A DNA stretch of 64,000 nt from Streptomyces fuscichromogenes (lineage in GTDB: Bacteria; Actinomycetota; Actinomycetes; Streptomycetales; Streptomycetaceae): the NCBI RefSeq assembly GCF_014645815.1, contig NZ_BMML01000038.1, forward strand, positions 1 through 64,000, read 5' to 3'. Made by a program: the position numbers and the translations under genes. The notes under the pieces were generated by a model. That model had not been told where the DNA came from. It made no database searches and saw only the letters and a list, made by a program, of their open reading frames with translations. Shown here in pieces: positions 60,690 to 64,000 of this stretch; the stretch's first letter is position 1, and every line of letters begins with the position of its first letter.

Positions 60690-61673
60690 CTACCAGCGGC
60701 TCTCCACCTGGTCCTTGATCCGGCGGTCGTACAGGTCACGGACGGCCGTGGCCGTCCGCGCCGACAGCTCCGGGAGCTTCGCGGCGGCCGCGTTGGCGCG
60801 GGCCTGCTCCGGGTTGCGGGCGCCCGGGATCACCGTGGTCACACCGGGCTGGTCGATGATCCAGCGCAGGGCGAGCTGGGCCGGGGTGTACCCCTCGGGG
60901 GCGAGGGCGGCGAACTCTGCGGCGGCCTCGACGCCCGTCGCGTAGTCCACCCCGGAGAAGGTCTCGCCCTGGTCGAAGGCCTCGCCGTGCCGGTTGTAGG
61001 TGCGGTGGTCGTCGGCCGCGAAGACGGTGTCCTTGGTGTACTTGCCGGACAGCAGCCCGGAGGCGAGCGGCACGCGCGCGATGATGCCGACGCCGGCCTC
61101 CCGGGCGGCCGGGAGCACCTGGTGCAGCGGCTTCATGCGGAACGGGTTGAGGATGATCTGCACACTGGCCACACCCGGGCGGGCGATCGCGGTGAGCGCC
61201 TCCGCGCAGGTCTCGACGCTGACGCCGTAGGCCGCGATGCGCTCCTCCGCCACCAGGGTGTCCAGGGCGTCGTACACCGCGTCGGAGGAGTAGACCGGGG
61301 TCGGCGGGCAGTGCAGCTGCACCAGGTCCAGGCGGTCCACGCCGAGGTTGCGGCGCGACCGGTCGTTCCACGCGCGGAAGTTGTCCAGGACGTAGTTCTC
61401 CGGGATCTGGTCGACCCGGCGGCCCATCTTGGTGGCCACCAGGACATGCAGGTCCGGCCGGCCGCGCAGGAAGGCGGCGATGGTCTGCTCGCTGCGCCCG
61501 TCGCCGTACACGTCGGCGGTGTCGAAGAACGTCACCCCCGACTCCGCCGCCGTCTCCAGGACGGCGAGCGCCTCCTTGTCGTCCACCTCGCCCCAGTCGG
61601 CGCCGAGCTGCCATGTGCCGAGGCCGACGACCGATGCCCGCTGTCCCGACCTGCCGATTACGCGTTCGTCCAT
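60690..61673 (-). CDS. Aldo/keto reductase
   Basis: A 327-residue NADPH-dependent reductase of the AKR superfamily. The catalytic tetrad can be seen: Asp and Tyr in FFDTADVYGDGRSE, Lys in VATKMGRR, His in LVQLHCPP. The cofactor-binding stretch TTVIPGARNPEQ is near the C-terminus. The substrate is unknown. No partner genes. Confidence 0.92.
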   Translation of the reverse strand: MDERVIGRSGQRASVVGLGTWQLGADWGEVDDKEALAVLETAAESGVTFFDTADVYGDGRSEQTIAAFLRGRPDLHVLVATKMGRRVDQIPENYVLDNFRAWNDRSRRNLGVDRLDLVQLHCPPTPVYSSDAVYDALDTLVAEERIAAYGVSVETCAEALTAIARPGVASVQIILNPFRMKPLHQVLPAAREAGVGIIARVPLASGLLSGKYTKDTVFAADDHRTYNRHGEAFDQGETFSGVDYATGVEAAAEFAALAPEGYTPAQLALRWIIDQPGVTTVIPGARNPEQARANAAAAKLPELSARTATAVRDLYDRRIKDQVESRW

Positions 61674-62159
61674 GGCGCCAGTCTGTCATCCGCCACCGAC
61701 AACGCTGTCATGGACCGGTGCACCGCTGCCCACCGGTACGTACTTCTCTCGCGCCGGTGACTGCGGCGGACGGGGATCCGGGGTGCGCCGGACGGCTTCC
61801 TTCCCGCAGACGGCCGGAGCCCTCGGGGCTTCCCGCGGTCCGCCGCCGCGTTCGCCTCCGCTCCACCTGCCGCCGGCCGCGGATCCCGCGGTGACCGCCG
61901 CCGAGCCGCCCGGCTTCCCGGCGGAGGCCGTGCCGTACCGCTGCGCCCCACGCGACCGGGTGGGCGTGATCACCGCGGCCGGGCCGTGGGCGTGCGCCCC
62001 GGTCGCTGGTCCGGCCAGGATTCCGCTGCCCGGCGTCGAGCCGGGATGGGTGGTCTCCCGACGGCCCGGGCCGGGGACGGCCACCGGCCGCCGGCCGCCC
62101 CACGCCGGTCCGCCGAGGTGCTGCCGGCGACGCCGGAGCCCGGCCGGGGCCGGGGCGGG
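61674..62159. other. 486-nt gap with one weak ORF
   Basis: No recognised gene. A plus-strand frame from GTG 61891 to the stop at 62163 (90 residues, including RVGVITAAGPWACAPVAG) has GC-rich third positions at first but ends in an arginine- and proline-rich tail, and its end overlaps the end of the convergent TetR gene by 4 nt. I saw no ribosome site, promoter or hairpin that decides the matter. Confidence 0.3.
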
Positions 62160-62777
62160 CTAGGGCCGGGGGGTCAGCTGGGCCTGGACGGCGGGGCCGT
62201 AGCGGGCGGCGATGTCGCCGATGTCGGCCGCGGCGGAGTCGCGCAGCCGTGGGCCGCGGGCGATGCCGTACATCACGCCCAGGCCGATGAGCTGGGCGAC
62301 GGCGAGCTCGGCGCGCAGGCCAGGGTGGGGTCCGCTGAGCCGGGCGGCGAGGGCGTCGACCACGTGGGCGCGGAAGTTGGCGCGCAGCACGTCCCCGTGG
62401 TCGCCGTGCAGGGGTGCGAAGGCGATCCGCAGCAGCGGGTCGGCGCCGCGGTCGCGCTGGCTCTCCAGGACGTGCCGGACCATGTGCCGGCCGAGGTCCT
62501 CCAGGGGGGCGTCCAGCAGGGCGGCCGCGTCGGTGTCGAAGGACATGACACGGGCGAACAGGCTGTCCTTGTTGCCGAAGTACTTGAGGATCAACGGCGC
62601 GCTGACCCCGGCGCGTTCGGCGACGTCCTTGAGGGTGATGTCGGCGTGCGCGTGCCGGGCGAGGAGGTACCGGGCGGCCCTGAGGATGGCCGCCTTGGTC
62701 GCCTCGGCGTCCCGGCGGGCGGGCGCGGGGTCGGGCTCGGCGGGGGTGCCGGCGGATCGGGTGGTCACGGAGGTCAT
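62160..62777 (-). CDS. TetR-family regulator linked to an MFS transporter
   Basis: A 205-residue TetR repressor. The HTH is ILRAARYLLARHAHADITLKDVAERAGVSAPLILKYFGNKDSLFARV. The start ATG at 62777 overlaps the MFS stop as ATGA, with GGAGGGAGC in front. It is thus co-transcribed after the exporter it probably represses; the operator would be upstream of the MFS gene, beyond the window. Confidence 0.9.
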   Translation of the reverse strand: MTSVTTRSAGTPAEPDPAPARRDAEATKAAILRAARYLLARHAHADITLKDVAERAGVSAPLILKYFGNKDSLFARVMSFDTDAAALLDAPLEDLGRHMVRHVLESQRDRGADPLLRIAFAPLHGDHGDVLRANFRAHVVDALAARLSGPHPGLRAELAVAQLIGLGVMYGIARGPRLRDSAAADIGDIAARYGPAVQAQLTPRP

Positions 62778-64000
62778 GCTCCCTCCAGTGCGTCGTCCCG
62801 CGCACTCCCGGCCCGGTCCCGGGCGCGGGGGGTGTCGCCCGGAGTGCTGTCGCCGGGTATGGAGAGAGCGGCGGCGCCGGCCGCCAGGGCGACGGCGCAG
62901 GCCATCGCGAAGGCCAGCAGGTAGCCGTGCAGGGTGGCGACCGGGGCGCCGCCGACGAGGCTGGTGTGGTGGGTGAGGACCGCGGCCACGGCGGCGCTGG
63001 AGGTGGCCTGGCCGATGGTGCGCATGAGGACGTTGACGCCGTTGGCGGAGGCGGTCTGGCTCGCCGGGACGGCCCGCAGGATCAGCGTGGGCAGCGCGGA
63101 GTAGGCGAGGGTGGTGCCGGTGGCGACGACGGTGGCGCCCAGGATGATCATCCAGAGGTCGCGGCTGTCGGCGATGCGGACCAGGTATCCGCAGGCGATG
63201 ACGGCGGCGCCGAGGGCGAGGGTGATGCGCGGGCCCCGAGTGGCGGAGATCCGGGCGGAGACCGGGGAGAACAGCAGCATGGTGACGCCGCCGGGGAGCA
63301 GGCAGAGACCGGTGGCCACGATGGACAGACCCAGGCCGTACCCGGTGGCCTTCGGGGCCTGCACCAGCTGGGCGGTGACGAGGGAGTTGGTGTAGAAGGC
63401 GAACCCGGTCAGCAGGGCGGCGACATGGGAGAGGCCGACCCGGGGCCGGGTCACGAGGTGCAGGTCGACCAGGGGTTCGTCGGTCCGCAGCTGCTGCCAC
63501 CACCACAGGGCCAGCACGAGGACGGCGGCGCCGAACAGGGCGAGAACACGCGGGCTGCCCCAGCCCCACTGGCCGCCCTGGGAGACGCCGAGCAGCAGAC
63601 AGGTCAGTCCGGCGGCCAGTCCGAGGGCACCGAGGACGTCGAACCGGCCGGGCTGGCGCACCGGCGACTCCCGCACCGCCCACCAGACGGCCGCGACCCC
63701 GACCGCGCCGAGGAGGCCGGTCAGCCAGAACATGGTGTGCCAGTCGTAGTACTGCACGACCAGGGCGGCCAGCGGCAGGCCCAGGGCGGCGCCGATGCCG
63801 ACGGTGGAACTCATCAGCGCCACCGCCGATCCCCGGCGCTCGGGCGGGAGTTCGTCGCGCAGGATGCTGATCGACAGCGGCACGACGGAGGCGGCGGCGC
63901 CCTGGAAGGCGCGGGCGACGATGAGCACCGCGATGTCCGAGGACAGGGCGCACATCACGGAGCCGACCGTCATCAGCGCGAGGGCCCCGGTGAGGACCCG
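62774..64000 (-). CDS. MFS drug transporter, DHA2/EmrB type (partial)
   Basis: The 5' end lies beyond the right edge; 408 codons are present. ISILRDELPPERRGSAVALMSSTVGIGAALGLPLAALVV is the helix 4-5 region with the antiporter-type glycine-rich motif. About 11 further hydrophobic segments follow, so this belongs to the 14-helix DHA2 group that exports drugs and dyes with protons. The tail overlaps the TetR gene by 4 nt. Confidence 0.9.
   Translation of the reverse strand, partial: RVLTGALALMTVGSVMCALSSDIAVLIVARAFQGAAASVVPLSISILRDELPPERRGSAVALMSSTVGIGAALGLPLAALVVQYYDWHTMFWLTGLLGAVGVAAVWWAVRESPVRQPGRFDVLGALGLAAGLTCLLLGVSQGGQWGWGSPRVLALFGAAVLVLALWWWQQLRTDEPLVDLHLVTRPRVGLSHVAALLTGFAFYTNSLVTAQLVQAPKATGYGLGLSIVATGLCLLPGGVTMLLFSPVSARISATRGPRITLALGAAVIACGYLVRIADSRDLWMIILGATVVATGTTLAYSALPTLILRAVPASQTASANGVNVLMRTIGQATSSAAVAAVLTHHTSLVGGAPVATLHGYLLAFAMACAVALAAGAAALSIPGDSTPGDTPRARDRAGSARDDALEGA

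Noticed and set aside
1..64000. tRNA, rRNA or CRISPR array
   Set aside because: I found no tRNA-like cloverleaf, rRNA segment or regularly spaced repeat-spacer pattern. The tandem repeat at 7565 has no spacers and the five-copy family is dispersed.

Overview
This is a 64 kb stretch of high-GC actinobacterial chromosome, almost certainly Streptomyces. The signs are GC-rich third codon positions, frequent GTG starts, WhiB and SsgA-like proteins, a SigB/F-type sigma factor, an RsbW-like kinase, and many secreted hydrolases. I found no rRNA, tRNA or CRISPR array and no large antibiotic cluster. About 50 protein genes can be supported, plus one IS110-family insertion sequence, one five-copy intergenic repeat family and several hairpins and operators.

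Layout. 1-3.8 kb: end of treS, then pep2 and glgB (trehalose to maltose 1-phosphate to branched alpha-glucan). 3.9-14.8 kb: a carboxylate-amine ligase, an acyl-CoA/AMP ligase with an altered ATP loop, an RsbW-like ATPase, a methyltransferase, a type II NADH dehydrogenase coupled to an FUSC membrane protein, a SigB/F-type sigma factor with an RsbW-like partner, and a stand-alone cNMP-binding protein behind a terminated leader. 14.8-20.3 kb: MFS, LysE/ArgP exporter and regulator pair, TetR/saccharopine-dehydrogenase-like pair, WhiB-like protein. 20.3-25.7 kb: two-component system, L,D-transpeptidase lipoprotein, M1 peptidase, DUF488 protein. 25.7-31.9 kb: FAD dehydrogenase with its TetR regulator, divergent AlkB, MBL hydrolase, DUF4032 protein, universal stress protein.

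32.0-35.5 kb holds the most unusual unit. Three genes are joined by ATGA overlaps: a receiver domain fused to a thioredoxin-reductase-like flavoprotein without its CxxC, a cNMP-domain histidine kinase, and a UBP-type zinc finger protein. A large LuxR-type ATPase regulator follows. 38.5-49.7 kb is a carbohydrate locus (SGNH esterase, GH95, GH27, GH36, ROK regulator). An IS110 element sits where its sugar transporter should be; only the C-terminal third or less of the substrate-binding protein survives. The IS carries a structured 5' noncoding region, a candidate bridge RNA.

49.8-64 kb: M4 peptidase, penicillin-binding-type serine hydrolase, a TerD-CAP-CAP fusion beside an AIM24 protein, a threonine-dehydratase-like enzyme, a membrane pseudokinase, an unknown 345-residue protein, an SsgA-like protein, a DUF6328 membrane protein, an aldo/keto reductase, and a TetR/MFS pair running off the right edge.

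The repeat family (core GGCTGGTCGCGCAGTTCCCC plus a GC hairpin) occurs five times. Every copy lies 26-53 nt past a stop codon and in the same orientation as the gene it follows, which suggests a mobile or amplified terminator-like 3' element.
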